This document shows, in pieces, positions 52,917 through 63,375 of a stretch of DNA of 64,000 nt. Positions within the stretch are counted from its first letter, which is position 1; each line of letters begins with the position of its first letter. The notes under the pieces are model-generated. The model saw only the letters and a program-made list of their open reading frames with translations. It ran no database searches and had not been told where the DNA came from. Origin of the DNA: Pseudogemmobacter lacusdianii (lineage in GTDB: Bacteria; Pseudomonadota; Alphaproteobacteria; Rhodobacterales; Rhodobacteraceae); contig NZ_JAVDBT010000012.1 of the NCBI RefSeq assembly GCF_030848395.1, positions 1 to 64,000 on the forward strand. Reading direction: 5' to 3'. The translations under genes and the position numbers were made by a program.

Positions 52917-52968
52917 TTCATCTTGACCTAAATACTCCGGGGGGTGCGGGGGGCTGGCCCCCCGCACC
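52917..52968 (-). repeat. AAATACTC-type repeat with hairpin after fhs
   Basis: CTTCATCTTGACCTAAATAC followed by TCCGG is joined to an 11-bp perfect stem, GGTGCGGGGGG (52943-52953) and CCCCCCGCACC (52958-52968), with loop CTGG. A run of T residues (52969-52973) lies on the plus strand, but the only upstream gene, fhs, is on the minus strand. It probably ends or attenuates fhs. Confidence 0.6.
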
Positions 52969-52979
52969 TTTTTCCAGAG

Positions 52980-54656
52980 TTAGAACAGGCCCTCAACATG
53001 GCCTGCGTCGTTCAGACGGATCACTTCAGCCGAAGGAACCTTCGGCAGACCCGGCATGGTCATAATCTCACCGCAGATCGCGACGATGAAGCCCGCACCA
53101 GCCGAGAGACGCACTTCGCGCACTGGGATGGTGTGGCCTTCAGGCGCGCCACGCAGGTTCGGATCGGTCGAGAAGGAGTATTGGGTCTTCGCCATGCAGA
53201 CCGGCAGATTGCCGTAGCCAGCGGCTTCCCAAGCCTTCAGCTGATCGCGCACCGACTTGTCGGCAATGACTTCGCCTGCGTGATAGATGCGCTTGGCGAT
53301 GGTCTCGATCTTTTGGAAGAGCGGCATCTCGTCGGGGTAGATCGGCGAGAAGTTCGACACGCCGGATTCTGCCAGTTTCACAACGGCATTGGCCAGATCT
53401 TCGATGCCTTCCGAGCCTTTAGCCCAGTGTTTGCAGAGGATCGCCTCGGCGCCTTGCTCGGCGACATAGGCTTTCACCGCTTCCACTTCGGCATCGGTGT
53501 CGCTGTAGAAGTGGTTGATCGCAACCACGACCGGCACGCCGAAGGACTTCACGTTGGCAATGTGACGGCCCAAGTTCGGGCAGCCTTTTTGCACGGCTGC
53601 CACGTTCTCGGTGCCGAGATCCGCCTTCGCCACGCCGCCGTTCATCTTCATCGCACGCACGGTTGCGACGATCACAGCCGCCGAGGGCTTCAGACCAGCT
53701 TTGCGGCACTTGATGTCGAAGAACTTCTCGGCACCAAGGTCAGCACCGAAGCCAGCCTCGGTCACAACATATTCGCCCAGTTTCAGCGCGGTTTTGGTCG
53801 CGATAACCGAGTTGCAGCCGTGTGCGATGTTGGCGAAGGGGCCACCGTGGACGAAGGCCGGGTTGTTCTCCAGCGTTTGCACCAGGTTCGGCTGCATCGC
53901 GTCTTTCAGAAGAACGGTCATTGCACCGTCTGCTTTGATGTCGCGGCAGTAGATGGCTTTCTTGTCGCGGGTATAGGCGACGACGATGTCACCGAGACGC
54001 TTTTGCAGGTCTTCCAGATCGGTCGCGAGGCAGAGGATCGCCATGACTTCCGAAGCCACGGTGATGTCAAAGCCGGTTTGACGCGGGAAACCGTTCGACA
54101 CGCCACCGAGGTTGACCACGGTGTCACGCAAAGCGCGGTCGTTCATGTCCATAACGCGGCGCCACACCACACGGCGGGCGTCGATTTGCAGATCATTGCC
54201 CCAGTAGATGTGGTTGTCGATCATCGCCGACAGGAGGTTGTGCGCCGAGGTGATGGCGTGGAAGTCACCCGTGAAATGCAGGTTCATCTCTTCCATCGGC
54301 ACGACTTGTGCCATGCCGCCGCCCGCAGCGCCGCCCTTCATCCCGAAGTTCGGGCCAAGCGAGGCCTCGCGGATACAGATCACGGCTTTTTTGCCGATGC
54401 GGTTCAGGCCATCGCCCAGACCCACGGTGGTGGTGGTCTTGCCTTCGCCAGCCGGCGTCGGGTTGATCGCGGTCACCAAGATCAGCTTGCCATCTTCTTT
54501 GGCCGAGAGCGACTTGATGAAGTCTTGGCTGACCTTTGCCTTGTCATGGCCGTAAGGCAGCAAATGCTCGGCCGGGATCCCCAGCTTCGCACCGATCTCC
54601 ATGATCGGCTTCTTCTTCGCTTCCCGCGCAATCTCGATGTCGGTTTTGAACGCCAT
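52980..54656 (-). CDS. fhs: Formate-tetrahydrofolate ligase
   Basis: A 558-residue enzyme forming 10-formyl-THF from formate, THF and ATP. The P-loop [18 protein letters not shown] is at about 67-84, with [15 protein letters not shown] and [13 protein letters not shown] following. The ATG at 54656 gives the usual length; a longer frame to 54794 is spurious. The neighbouring folD genes share the one-carbon route. Confidence 0.97.
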   Translation of the reverse strand: MAFKTDIEIAREAKKKPIMEIGAKLGIPAEHLLPYGHDKAKVSQDFIKSLSAKEDGKLILVTAINPTPAGEGKTTTTVGLGDGLNRIGKKAVICIREASLGPNFGMKGGAAGGGMAQVVPMEEMNLHFTGDFHAITSAHNLLSAMIDNHIYWGNDLQIDARRVVWRRVMDMNDRALRDTVVNLGGVSNGFPRQTGFDITVASEVMAILCLATDLEDLQKRLGDIVVAYTRDKKAIYCRDIKADGAMTVLLKDAMQPNLVQTLENNPAFVHGGPFANIAHGCNSVIATKTALKLGEYVVTEAGFGADLGAEKFFDIKCRKAGLKPSAAVIVATVRAMKMNGGVAKADLGTENVAAVQKGCPNLGRHIANVKSFGVPVVVAINHFYSDTDAEVEAVKAYVAEQGAEAILCKHWAKGSEGIEDLANAVVKLAESGVSNFSPIYPDEMPLFQKIETIAKRIYHAGEVIADKSVRDQLKAWEAAGYGNLPVCMAKTQYSFSTDPNLRGAPEGHTIPVREVRLSAGAGFIVAICGEIMTMPGLPKVPSAEVIRLNDAGHVEGLF

Positions 54657-54830
54657 TCCCAGTCTCCCACGAGCGGCCGGCAGGCCGGAATTTCTATTAG
54701 CGACGTGATACCGGGCCAATGGGCAAAGATTGGAGCCGTTTGCGACGTGAAAGACGCAAAATTCGCCAGCGCAGGTTTCCGATGGGAAACCCAATGCACC
54801 TTGCGCTGACGTTGCGTCGTTTTCGAGCGC

Positions 54831-55445
54831 TTAACGGGCCAATCCACGCGCTGCGTCGAGCTGCGACCAAGCGCGTTGATCGGGCACATGCAGCCGCATC
54901 ACATCGCCCAGACGCAAGAGGCCCTCGCGCTCGACCCAAGCGGTGAAGCCGCGCTTGTCTTTGGCAGCGGTCTTAAAGGCTTTGCCTTTGCCGCCCGTGG
55001 CCTTGGCGATGGTCACCGCAGGCTCTTGGCAGGGGTGGTTGATCATATCGACGACCAAAGTCACCCCATCCGGCCCCTGCAAGCGGCTCGAGGGCGGCAG
55101 ATGCGTCAGATCCGGGATCCCCTCCAGCACCAGCGAGGCCCCGACCCAAGCATAGTCAAAGGGCTCAAGCGCCAGTTGAGCCGCGACCTCGGCCATCTCC
55201 TCGGCGCTGACAACGCAAAGCTGGCGGGTGTTGCGGATTATAGTGCCGCGCGGGTGCTGCGATTTCACCCGCGAGCATGAGGGCCGCGTCTCTCCGCCGT
55301 GGCTTTCGCGCGCATAGCCCGCAAAGGTCAGCGGCATCTCGGTGACCGGCTCGGAGGTGATCACCAGATCCTCCACCGGCACCACCTGCGTGCCCAGCCA
55401 AACGATGCGGGCGGTGAAATCGGTGGGTTTCAAAGCAATTGCCAT
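54831..55445 (-). CDS. MOSC domain protein
   Basis: A 204-residue protein of the MOSC (molybdenum cofactor sulfurase C-terminal) family. A conserved cysteine occurs in NHPCQEPA, and other fold segments are MPLTFAGYARESHGG and KDKRGFTAWVEREG. MOSC proteins bind sulfur or molybdopterin; the exact role is not known. It is 19 bp downstream of the methyltransferase gene on the same strand. Confidence 0.82.
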   Translation of the reverse strand: MAIALKPTDFTARIVWLGTQVVPVEDLVITSEPVTEMPLTFAGYARESHGGETRPSCSRVKSQHPRGTIIRNTRQLCVVSAEEMAEVAAQLALEPFDYAWVGASLVLEGIPDLTHLPPSSRLQGPDGVTLVVDMINHPCQEPAVTIAKATGGKGKAFKTAAKDKRGFTAWVEREGLLRLGDVMRLHVPDQRAWSQLDAARGLAR

Positions 55446-55464
55446 AGATCGAATCCTTTGCGCA

Positions 55465-56235
55465 TCAAGCCTTGGTCAGGACGATAAACATCCGCCGGAA
55501 CGGAAAAAGGGCCGCACCATCCTTGCGCAAAGGATAGGCGCCGTCCAAGGCCTTGTCGTAGGCTGCGGTAAAGGCCTGCGCCTCACTTGCAGTCATCTGC
55601 TCCAAAAACGGCCGCATCGCGGTTGAGGCTGTGAAGCCGCGCACGGGATGGCCCTCGGCCGCAGGCTCCAGCTTTTGTAGATATTCCGTCTGCCAGATCG
55701 AGAGCTCACCCAAGGGGTGCAACAGATCCCAATAGGTCTCCGGCGCGGCAACGGGCGGCGTAAAGCCAGCGAAATCAAAGCGGTCGGGGAACATGGCCAT
55801 CGCCAGATCGCGCAACAGCTGATGCGAGGGGGCAAGGTAGTTTACCGGCATCTGCACCGCCAATGTGCCACCTTTAGCCAAGACGCCCACCAATCGCGGC
55901 AAAAGCCCCGCGTGATCGCCCAGCCATTGCAGCGCCGCGTTGGTAAAGATCAGCGCTGGTGCAGCCTCTGGCACCCATGTCGCAATATCCGCCTCGACCC
56001 GCGCATCATAGCCTTGCGCCTTGGCCAGCATCGCGGGCGAGGCATCCACGCCGATCAGCTGCCGCCCGGCAAAGCGCATCGCCAAGGCCGCCGCCGCCGC
56101 GCCATCGCCGCAGCCAAGATCGACCACATCGCCCGGCGGCAGGTCAGGCACTTGCGCCAAAAGGTCCAAAGCGGGGCGCAACCGCAGGCCGCGAAAGGCG
56201 GCATAGGCGGCAGGGTTCCAATCGGTCACAGCCAT
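55465..56235 (-). CDS. Trans-aconitate 2-methyltransferase-like protein
   Basis: A 256-residue class I methyltransferase: DVVDLGCGDGAAAAAL, GVDASPAMLAKA, PALIFTNAALQWLGDH and GTLAVQMPVN resemble Tam, which methylates trans-aconitate. The ATG at 56235 overlaps corA's end by 10 bp; the ATG at 56244 is a close alternative. The substrate is only a family-level guess. Confidence 0.83.
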   Translation of the reverse strand: MAVTDWNPAAYAAFRGLRLRPALDLLAQVPDLPPGDVVDLGCGDGAAAAALAMRFAGRQLIGVDASPAMLAKAQGYDARVEADIATWVPEAAPALIFTNAALQWLGDHAGLLPRLVGVLAKGGTLAVQMPVNYLAPSHQLLRDLAMAMFPDRFDFAGFTPPVAAPETYWDLLHPLGELSIWQTEYLQKLEPAAEGHPVRGFTASTAMRPFLEQMTASEAQAFTAAYDKALDGAYPLRKDGAALFPFRRMFIVLTKA

Positions 56236-57212
56236 TTCTTCCATCTGAACAAAAGGTAAGGCAGCAAGGCCGAGAGCACCATCGCCCCCAAAGCCGCCGG
56301 ATAGCCCCAGCGCCATTCAAGCTCGGGCATGAAGGCGAAGTTCATCCCATAGATGCTGGCGATCAAAGTGGGCGGCAGGAAGACGAAAGCCACGACCGAG
56401 AAAATCTTAATCACATCGGCTTGGCGGATGTTGATGACCCCCAAAGTCGCGTTCAGCTGAAAATCGATCTTGCGCTCTTGCCGGGTCGAGGCGTCCAGCA
56501 ACGACCGCACATCCCGCGTCAGCGTCTTCAGCCGTGCCCTTTCGGCCCCATGCTCAAAACTTGGGCCGACCAATCCCATAAAGCCCGTCACCCGCGCCAA
56601 GGTCTGCAGGCTCTCATTCAGCTTGCCATTCAAATCCTCGGCCTTGCCGATCCGTTGCATCAAGCTCGACAGCACCTCCATCCGTCCCGAGGGGCGATGC
56701 GCGGCAAAGATCGCGCGGGTGGTGGCTTCAAGTCGGCGGCTTTGATCTTCAAGAAGGTCGGCCAGACGGTCGACGATGGTCTCCATCAGCGCCATCATCG
56801 TGGTGATGCCGTCCAGGCAACCCAGCTCATGGCCCAACGCCCGTTCGGCAAAAGCGGCAAGGGCGGGGGGCTCGTGGTAGCGCACCGTTACCAACCGCGC
56901 ACGGGTGACGATACAAGTGACTGGCCCAAGATAGGCGGGATGGCCCTCTGCCTGTTCCAACACATGCACCGTCAGATATTGCGCACCATGGGCGGTATAA
57001 GCGCCAGAGGAATATTCAATCTCCTCCATATCTTCGCGACTGGGGACAAGGATCTCTAAAGCCGCTTCGATCAGCTGTTCTTCGGAAGGGATTGGGCTGA
57101 CCAAATCGATCCAGACCACATCCGCCAAAGGTTCAAGCGCAGCAGATGGCGCGTCCGCCGCCAGCTTTTCCGCCACCAAACGCCCACCGGCTTCGCGATA
57201 TATTGTGATCAT
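56226..57212 (-). CDS. corA: CorA-type magnesium/divalent cation transporter
   Basis: A 328-residue transporter: a large soluble N-terminal domain and two C-terminal helices with the GMN filter motif in SIYGMNFAFMPEL. It forms a pentameric channel for Mg2+ or other divalent metals. It is 3' of ftsH, separated by a strong terminator on the same strand. Confidence 0.93.
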   Translation of the reverse strand: MITIYREAGGRLVAEKLAADAPSAALEPLADVVWIDLVSPIPSEEQLIEAALEILVPSREDMEEIEYSSGAYTAHGAQYLTVHVLEQAEGHPAYLGPVTCIVTRARLVTVRYHEPPALAAFAERALGHELGCLDGITTMMALMETIVDRLADLLEDQSRRLEATTRAIFAAHRPSGRMEVLSSLMQRIGKAEDLNGKLNESLQTLARVTGFMGLVGPSFEHGAERARLKTLTRDVRSLLDASTRQERKIDFQLNATLGVINIRQADVIKIFSVVAFVFLPPTLIASIYGMNFAFMPELEWRWGYPAALGAMVLSALLPYLLFRWKKWL

Positions 57213-57260
57213 ACTTGTCCCCTGCCCCGGTCCCTGCGGCTGATGGATCTGCCCCTAAAA

Positions 57261-57290
57261 GCGCAAAAGGCCCCGCAGATGCGGGGCCTT
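57261..57290 (-). terminator. Intrinsic terminator of ftsH
   Basis: An 8-bp GC-rich stem, GGCCCCGC (57269-57276) and GCGGGGCC (57281-57288), with loop AGAT. On the minus strand it is followed by TTTTGCGCTTTT. It ends the ftsH transcript before corA. Confidence 0.85.
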
Positions 57291-57301
57291 TCATAATGCC
57301 G

Positions 57302-59224
57302 TCAGAGCGGTGCGGGTTCCGGATCCGGCTTGCTTTTCGGCGCGCGCGGCTTGCGGGTCTTAGGGATCGCCACCAAGCTGGACGAGCCACCATCCGAAGG
57401 CGCGGGAGGCGTGCCAGCATCACCATCCTCGCCCAGACGCTCACCCGCGATCACGCGGCGGATCTCATCGCCGGTCAGGGTCTCATATTCCAAAAGCCCC
57501 TTGGCCAGCCGCTCCCAATCTTCCTGACGCTCGGTCAGGATGCGGAAGGCGCTGTCATAGCCCTCATCGATCATGCGCTTTACTTCGCGCTCGATCAGGC
57601 CCTTGGTTTCGGCCGAGACCGAGAAACCGCCGGTATTGCCGCTATAGCCTTCATGCGCTTCGGAATAGTCAATGTTGCCAACGACTTCCGACATGCCCCA
57701 GCGCAACACCATCGCCCGCGCCAAGGCCGAGGCTTGCTGGATATCGCCCGAAGGGCCGTTCGAGACCGCATCGGGGCCGTATTTCAAGATCTCCGCCGCT
57801 TTGCCCGCCATCGTCATGGCGATGCGCTGCTCGCATTGATCCTTGTGCCAGTTCAAACGGTCCATCTCGGGCAGGCTCATCACCATGCCAAGCGCACCGC
57901 CGCGCGGGATGATCGTGGCTTTGTAGACCGGGTCGCATTTCGGCAGGGTCATGCCAACGATGGCATGGCCAGCCTCATGATAGGCGGTCATTTCCTTTTG
58001 TTCCGGCGTCAGCACCATCGAGCGGCGCTCTGCCCCCATCATCACCTTGTCTTTGGCATTCTCGAAATCGACCATGGTGACGAAGCGACGGCCCACGCGA
58101 GCGGCCATCAATGCGGCCTCATTCACAAGGTTCATCAGGTCAGCACCCGAAAAGCCCGGCGAGCCGCGCGCGATGGTGCGCAGATCGACATCCGGCCCCA
58201 GCGGCACTTTGCGCGCATGCACCGAAAGGATCTTCTCGCGGCCCTTGATATCGGGGTTCGGCACATGGATCTGGCGGTCAAACCGGCCCGGACGCAAAAG
58301 CGCAGGGTCCAGCACATCCTTGCGGTTGGTGGCCGCGATGATGATCACGCCTTCATTGGCCTCAAACCCGTCCATCTCAACGAGCAACTGGTTCAGCGTC
58401 TGCTCACGCTCATCATTACCGCCGCCGATGCCAACGCCACGCGCGCGGCCCACAGCGTCGATCTCGTCGATAAAGACGATGCAGGGCGCATTCTTCTTGG
58501 CTTGCTCAAACATATCGCGGACGCGGGAAGCCCCCACACCAACGAACATCTCAACAAAGTCCGAGCCCGAGATGGTGAAGAAGGGCACGCCTGCCTCACC
58601 GGCAATGGCGCGTGCCAGAAGGGTTTTACCCGTGCCCGGAGGGCCAACCAGCAAAGCGCCTTTCGGGATTTTACCGCCGAGGCGGCTGAATTTCTGCGGG
58701 TTGCGCAGGAATTCGACAATTTCTTCCAGCTCTTCCTTGGCTTCATCGATGCCGGCAACATCGTCAAAGGTCACACGGCCGTTCTTCTCGGTCAGAAGCT
58801 TGGCTTTGGACTTGCCAAAGCCCATCGCCCCGCCTTTGCCGCCGCCTTGCATGCGGTTCATGAAGAAGATCCACACGCCGATCAGCAAAAGCAGCGGCAG
58901 GTAGATCGAGAGGACCGACATGAAGCCGGATTCTTCTTGTGGCGTCGCCTTGACGTCGATGCCTTTGGCGATCAGCCGGTCCGTGACCACCTCTCCCTCG
59001 GGCTTGATGGCCACAAGGTTGGCACCATCCTTGGCCTTAATCTCGACCCGCTCGCCATCTAAGGTGACCGATTGCACCCGGTCACTGTCGACCATCTGCA
59101 CAAAGTCTGAGTAGCTGATGCTGCGCGAAGACATCGACGATTGCCCGCCGGAGAACAGCTGGAACAGCATAAGGATGAGAAGCAGCAGGACGCCCCAGAA
59201 GGCAAAGTTCCGTGCATTGTTCAC
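57302..59224 (-). CDS. ftsH: ATP-dependent zinc metalloprotease FtsH
   Basis: A 640-residue membrane-anchored AAA+ protease. It has an N-terminal helix ([15 protein letters not shown]), a periplasmic domain, a second helix ([17 protein letters not shown]), Walker A GPPGTGKT, Walker [12 protein letters not shown], second-region RPGRFDRQI and the zinc site HEAGH. GTG at 59224 gives the family-like start NNARNFAFW and has GGGAG at 7 nt; the GTG at 59254 is less likely. It degrades membrane and regulatory proteins. Confidence 0.97.
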   Translation of the reverse strand: MNNARNFAFWGVLLLLILMLFQLFSGGQSSMSSRSISYSDFVQMVDSDRVQSVTLDGERVEIKAKDGANLVAIKPEGEVVTDRLIAKGIDVKATPQEESGFMSVLSIYLPLLLLIGVWIFFMNRMQGGGKGGAMGFGKSKAKLLTEKNGRVTFDDVAGIDEAKEELEEIVEFLRNPQKFSRLGGKIPKGALLVGPPGTGKTLLARAIAGEAGVPFFTISGSDFVEMFVGVGASRVRDMFEQAKKNAPCIVFIDEIDAVGRARGVGIGGGNDEREQTLNQLLVEMDGFEANEGVIIIAATNRKDVLDPALLRPGRFDRQIHVPNPDIKGREKILSVHARKVPLGPDVDLRTIARGSPGFSGADLMNLVNEAALMAARVGRRFVTMVDFENAKDKVMMGAERRSMVLTPEQKEMTAYHEAGHAIVGMTLPKCDPVYKATIIPRGGALGMVMSLPEMDRLNWHKDQCEQRIAMTMAGKAAEILKYGPDAVSNGPSGDIQQASALARAMVLRWGMSEVVGNIDYSEAHEGYSGNTGGFSVSAETKGLIEREVKRMIDEGYDSAFRILTERQEDWERLAKGLLEYETLTGDEIRRVIAGERLGEDGDAGTPPAPSDGGSSSLVAIPKTRKPRAPKSKPDPEPAPL

Positions 59225-59277
59225 GAATGGACTCCCGTAACCGCCACTTGCCACCGGTTGTGGCAGGGCTTTGCCCC

Positions 59278-59305
59278 AAGATAATCATCTGAGGCCTAGG
59301 TTCAA
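59278..59305 (-). promoter_or_regulatory. Candidate ftsH promoter
   Basis: On the minus strand, TTGAAC (59300-59305) and TATCTT (59278-59283) are 16 bp apart, about 55 bp upstream of the ftsH start. It overlaps the 3' end of tilS. Confidence 0.35.
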
Positions 59306-60456
59306 TGCGATAAGAGCCAAGCTTTGAAGGAAGGCGCGCATTCTGCCGAAGCCAAGCCGAAGCCCGCGCAAGGGGCGGCGATCAGTCGATCCCCCTGCCA
59401 AAGCGCGGGTGTCAGTTCCAGCACATGGCGCGGCAAGCCGCAGCCGCGCCAATTTTCCAACTGTCGCAGGCCCTCGGCTCCCAGCAGGGCGGCCTCCCCC
59501 TGCCCTGTCAGTCTCCAGCGGCGGAGGTCCGCATGCCGCGGCTCAACCGTCAGCCAGCTATTCTTAAGACGACATCCGGCCAAAGTCGCCGCTCTGCCGT
59601 CTTGGACTGCGGCGATGAACCGCGCCAAATCCGCCGCGCGGGGGGGGTAGTCCGCGCCGCTCAGCCACAGAATCATCGCCTGCGCCAAACGGCGCGCGAT
59701 CTCTTCGGGCAAAGCGGCGAAAGCACCGGGGTCCAGATGCAGCGCCCCGGCGCGCTCGTCGCAGACCCGCGTCGCAGCCTCGAGCACCGCCGCATCTAAA
59801 GCCTGCCGTGCGCGGGCTAGATGCGCCGCCGATTCCGCCAGCCTCGCCGGGGTCAGCCCCAAAGGTGCAAGCCCCGCCAAGAGCTTACGGGTGCGGGCGC
59901 GCAGGAAGCGGTCGTTGCTGTTGCTGGGATCCTCGACCCAAGGCAGGCCATGGCTGCTGAGCCAATCTCGCAACTCGTCCCGAGTCAGCCTCAGCATCGG
60001 GCGCGCCCATGTCACCGCCCCCTGTTGCCAGCTTGGCCGCAAGCCGCAAAGCCCGTCGATCCCGGCAGCCCGGGTCAGCCCCATCAGCAAAGTCTCGGCC
60101 TGATCATCGGCCGTATGGCCCAGCACCACCGTGCTCAGGCCCTGCGCGAGCGTCCAATCATGGATCAAGTCGCGGCGGGCGCGGCGGGCGGCATCCATCA
60201 GATTGCCAGTCTTGGGATGATCCTCCCAGCGCAAAACCTGATGCGGCACGCCCCAATCGCGGCACCAGCCGCCGACCATCGCCGCCTCATCGGCGCTTTC
60301 AGCGCGCAAGCCATGGTCCACGGTGACGGCCTGCACCTGATGCCCCGCCTCTCGCAGCATATGCAAAAGGGCGACGGAATCTCCGCCGCCCGATAGCGCC
60401 ACTGCAATGCTCTGCGCCTCTGGCCGATCCAGCCGAGCTTGCAGGCTTACGGACAC
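59302..60456 (-). CDS. tilS: tRNA(Ile)-lysidine synthase
   Basis: A 384-residue ATP-pyrophosphatase that modifies C34 of tRNA-Ile (CAU) to lysidine. The PP-loop is ALSGGGDSVALLH, with VDHGLRAES, LGHTADDQAETLLM and the C-terminal TilS domain. The start is GTG 60456, overlapping cpoB by 10 bp, with AGGGG upstream. A longer frame to 60540 exists. Confidence 0.95.
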   Translation of the reverse strand: MSVSLQARLDRPEAQSIAVALSGGGDSVALLHMLREAGHQVQAVTVDHGLRAESADEAAMVGGWCRDWGVPHQVLRWEDHPKTGNLMDAARRARRDLIHDWTLAQGLSTVVLGHTADDQAETLLMGLTRAAGIDGLCGLRPSWQQGAVTWARPMLRLTRDELRDWLSSHGLPWVEDPSNSNDRFLRARTRKLLAGLAPLGLTPARLAESAAHLARARQALDAAVLEAATRVCDERAGALHLDPGAFAALPEEIARRLAQAMILWLSGADYPPRAADLARFIAAVQDGRAATLAGCRLKNSWLTVEPRHADLRRWRLTGQGEAALLGAEGLRQLENWRGCGLPRHVLELTPALWQGDRLIAAPCAGFGLASAECAPSFKAWLLSH

Positions 60457-61274
60457 CCCAACCCCTGCATGGCCATTGGCGCCTGCGAGGCCGCCGCACT
60501 GCCAGGATATTGCAAGGTCACCTCGGCCATGGTCACGCAAGCTTCCGGCGTTTGACCCAAAGCGCCCAAGGCCTGCCCCAGCTTCAAAAGCGAATCGGCG
60601 GCGAAGCGGCCCTGCGGATCGCCCGAATAAGCCTCAAGATAGGCGCGGGCGGCATTCGCCGTCTCGCCCAGTTGGGACAAAGCCTCACCGCGCAAGAAAT
60701 AGGCCTCTTGGCTTAAGGGGCCGCCAGGAAAGGATTGCGTAAAGGTCTCAAGGAGCGTTGCAGCCCCGCGAAAGTCACCCTGACCGAGCACCTCCTTGGC
60801 CCGGTCAAAATCCGCCTGTTCGCCCATTGCAAGCTCGGGCCCGCCAGTGGAGGCGGCTGGTTGAGACGAAGCCGCCGGAGCAGCCGCGCCAGCGCCGCCG
60901 CCCAAAGGCGTGGTGGCTGGCATGTTCATCGGATCACAGCCCGGTGTCGCCTCGCACAAACGAAACTCAATATCACCGATGCGGTTGCTGCCATCGCTGA
61001 CAACCCGGTTCACCCGCAGCTCGATTTCCTCGGCCCGCGCAGTCAGACGCGACAGCTCGGCCTCGATGGCATCCATGCGCTGCAAAGCATCTCCGCCGCC
61101 GACAGAGGCCATGCTGCCGGTGGTGGAAAGCTCAGCCCGCAGCGAATTGAAATCCGCCGCCAACTGGCCCAACTGAACCTTGATATCGGCCAGGGTATCC
61201 GCCCCGGCCGATGTCGCGATGGGCGCTGCCAAAGACAGCGCCATCAGCGGGAAGATAAAGCGCAGGCGCGCCAT
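60447..61274 (-). CDS. cpoB: Tol-Pal system coordinator CpoB (YbgF)
   Basis: A 275-residue periplasmic protein: signal peptide (FIFPLMALSLAAPIATSAGA), an N-terminal coiled coil (LRAELSTT, IEAELSRLTARAEEIELRV) and C-terminal TPR repeats (FDRAKEVLGQGDFRGA, YFLRGEALSQLGETANAA). It links Tol-Pal with peptidoglycan synthesis. It follows pal by 1 bp. Confidence 0.93.
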   Translation of the reverse strand: MARLRFIFPLMALSLAAPIATSAGADTLADIKVQLGQLAADFNSLRAELSTTGSMASVGGGDALQRMDAIEAELSRLTARAEEIELRVNRVVSDGSNRIGDIEFRLCEATPGCDPMNMPATTPLGGGAGAAAPAASSQPAASTGGPELAMGEQADFDRAKEVLGQGDFRGAATLLETFTQSFPGGPLSQEAYFLRGEALSQLGETANAARAYLEAYSGDPQGRFAADSLLKLGQALGALGQTPEACVTMAEVTLQYPGSAAASQAPMAMQGLGCP

Positions 61275-61275
61275 C

Positions 61276-61809
61276 TTAGACCCCCGAGCCGACCGACAAC
61301 ACCGTCACAGCACGGCGGTTCCGGGTGTAGCAGGATTCCTCCGAGCAGACCTCAATCGGGCGCTCTTTGCCGTAGGAGATGGTCTTCATCCGGCCACCAT
61401 TCACGCCTTGGCTGATCAGGAACTGCTGCACCGAAGCGGCGCGGCGGGCGCCCAGTGCCAAGTTATACTCGCGCGTGCCCTTCTCGTCGGCATGGCCTTC
61501 GATGATCACGGCATAACCGGGGTTTTGGTTCAGCCAATTGGCTTGGCCCATCAGGATGGTGCGGCCTTCGGGCGAGACGGTGGACTGGTCGTTGCCAAAG
61601 AGCACGCGGTCGCCAACCGATTGGTTGAAATAGGCAATCGAACTCGGGTCGTTCGGATCCCCAAGCCCGGTGGTGTCGATATAGCCACCGCCCGCACCGC
61701 CGGCACCGCCAGCGCCACCAGCACCGCCCGAGCCATAGCGGTCAGGATTTTGGCAGGCGGCCAAAGCCAGCACCGACATGATCAACAAGCCCTTGGGAAT
61801 GAACGTCAT
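61276..61809 (-). CDS. pal: Peptidoglycan-associated lipoprotein
   Basis: A 177-residue outer-membrane lipoprotein: lipobox LALAAC with C19, and a C-terminal OmpA-like domain (VIIEGHADEKGTREYNLALG, GKERPIEVCSEESCYTRNRR). It binds peptidoglycan and TolB. A Gly/Ala-rich linker (GGAGGAGGAGGAGGG) is longer and more regular than usual. The ATG at 61809 is chosen; longer frames upstream are open. Confidence 0.95.
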   Translation of the reverse strand: MTFIPKGLLIMSVLALAACQNPDRYGSGGAGGAGGAGGAGGGYIDTTGLGDPNDPSSIAYFNQSVGDRVLFGNDQSTVSPEGRTILMGQANWLNQNPGYAVIIEGHADEKGTREYNLALGARRAASVQQFLISQGVNGGRMKTISYGKERPIEVCSEESCYTRNRRAVTVLSVGSGV

Positions 61810-61878
61810 CGCTTCTCTGTCCTTCAATTTGGCGCGGACCGGCATCTGCACGTCCGGGTTTCCCGCTTCTATCAGTTT

Positions 61879-61903
61879 TGCGCCGGTTTGGGAATCCGGC
61901 GCA
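61879..61903 (-). terminator. Hairpin between tolB and pal
   Basis: An 8-bp perfect stem (TGCGCCGG and CCGGCGCA) with a 9-nt loop lies 7 bp after the tolB stop. It has no T-run on the minus strand, so partial termination or mRNA stabilisation is likely. Confidence 0.5.
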
Positions 61904-61909
61904 GAATTA

Positions 61910-63241
61910 TCACGGCAGCAGTGGCGACCATGCCGGATCGCTGGCCGGACCATCGGTCGAGATCTGCTTGAGGTTGCGCCCCGAGATGTCCACCGACCAC
62001 AGGCCCGCTTGGCCGCCGTCGCCGCTGGTTTCCCGGGTGAACATGATCACCCGGCCATTGGGTGCCCAAGTCGGACCCTCGTCAAGGAACGAAGCGGTGA
62101 GCAGACGCTCTTCGCTGCCATCGGTGCGCATCACGCCAATGTGGAAGCGACCCTTGTTTTGCTTGGTAAAGGCCACAAGGTCGCCGCGCGGGCTCCAGAC
62201 CGGGGTGCCATAGCGCCCCTCGCCGCCCGAGATCCGACGGCCCTCGCCGCCCGAAGCCGGCATGATATAGATCTGCGGCGCGCCGGAGCGGTCGCTTTCA
62301 AAGACGATCTGGCTGCCATCGGGGCTGAACGAAGGTGCAGTCTCGATCGAGGGCGAGTTGGTCAGCTGAGTAAGCCCACCGCTGCGCAGGTTCATCGAAT
62401 AGATGTCGGTGTTGCCGCCACGCTCAAGGCTGAAGACCACGGTGCCACCATCGGGCGAGAAGCGCGGGGCAAAGGTCATGGTGCCGGGCTGCTCGCCCAA
62501 GGTTTGACGCTTCAAGCTGCCCACATCCATCAAGGTGATGCGCGGGAAGCCGGTCTCATAGCTGGTGTAAAGGATACGGTCGCCCGCGGGCGAGAAGCGC
62601 GGAGCCAGCACGATCGCAGCGCTGTCGGTCAGATATTGCACATTGGCGCCATCGTAATCCATCACCGCCAGGCGCTTGGCTCGTGCGTTCTTCGGACCCG
62701 ACTCCGAGACGAAGACCACACGGCTGTCGAAATAACCGCCCTCGCCGGTGATCTTCGAATAGACCACGTCCGAGACCTTATGCGCCATGCGGCGCCAGCC
62801 GTCGGTGGTGCCGGCAAATTGCAGCGCCGCCCCTTCGATGACCGAACCATTGACCACGTCAAAGGCGCGGAACTTGACCGTCACACGCCCGCCCGAGGCC
62901 GAGACAGCGCCGGTGACCAGCACGCGGGCATTGACCGCGCGCCAATCTTCAAAGGCGATGCCGCCGTCAAAGCTGCCGATGCGGCTGATATGGGCCTCTT
63001 GCGGGATCTCACGGAAGAGCCCGGTGCCAGCAAGGTCAGCGGCCACAACGCGGCTCAGGTTGCGCGCCAGATCACCGGCGCCCCCCTCGTCCACGAAGAC
63101 CGGGACCGCGACGGGCATCGGGTCGATCACGGCCTGATCGATGACGATGCGCAGCGGCTCTTGCGCCATAGCGGGCAGCGTGGCCAAGGGGCCCATCGCC
63201 AATGCCAGCAGCGCAGGAAGTATGCGGATGGACGGTTTCAT
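61910..63241 (-). CDS. tolB: Tol-Pal system beta-propeller protein TolB
   Basis: A 443-residue periplasmic protein: signal peptide ([20 protein letters not shown]), an N-terminal alpha/beta domain and a six-bladed propeller with repeats like [31 protein letters not shown] and [17 protein letters not shown]. It connects Pal with TolA and is involved in outer-membrane constriction. ATG 63241 is chosen over the longer frame to 63277. Confidence 0.96.
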   Translation of the reverse strand: MKPSIRILPALLALAMGPLATLPAMAQEPLRIVIDQAVIDPMPVAVPVFVDEGGAGDLARNLSRVVAADLAGTGLFREIPQEAHISRIGSFDGGIAFEDWRAVNARVLVTGAVSASGGRVTVKFRAFDVVNGSVIEGAALQFAGTTDGWRRMAHKVSDVVYSKITGEGGYFDSRVVFVSESGPKNARAKRLAVMDYDGANVQYLTDSAAIVLAPRFSPAGDRILYTSYETGFPRITLMDVGSLKRQTLGEQPGTMTFAPRFSPDGGTVVFSLERGGNTDIYSMNLRSGGLTQLTNSPSIETAPSFSPDGSQIVFESDRSGAPQIYIMPASGGEGRRISGGEGRYGTPVWSPRGDLVAFTKQNKGRFHIGVMRTDGSEERLLTASFLDEGPTWAPNGRVIMFTRETSGDGGQAGLWSVDISGRNLKQISTDGPASDPAWSPLLP

Positions 63242-63375
63242 CTGCCTCGTGCTCCGTTTCTTGTTGCCTTGTCCCACATTACTTTACTCCCAGACGAGCA
63301 AAGGGTTGCGGGGAAATCCGTGGATCAAGCGACCCATTGTTGAAATTTCTGCGATACGCACCCAAGGCATGCGGC

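Noticed and set aside
52944-54809. 621-codon plus-strand frame
   Set aside because: It is the antisense shadow of fhs; GC-rich codon bias keeps the opposite frame open. The translation is His/Arg/Val-rich without motifs.
57215-59062. 615-codon plus-strand frame
   Set aside because: Antisense shadow of ftsH, which has all its motifs.
61778-63343. 521-codon plus-strand frame
   Set aside because: Antisense shadow of tolB.
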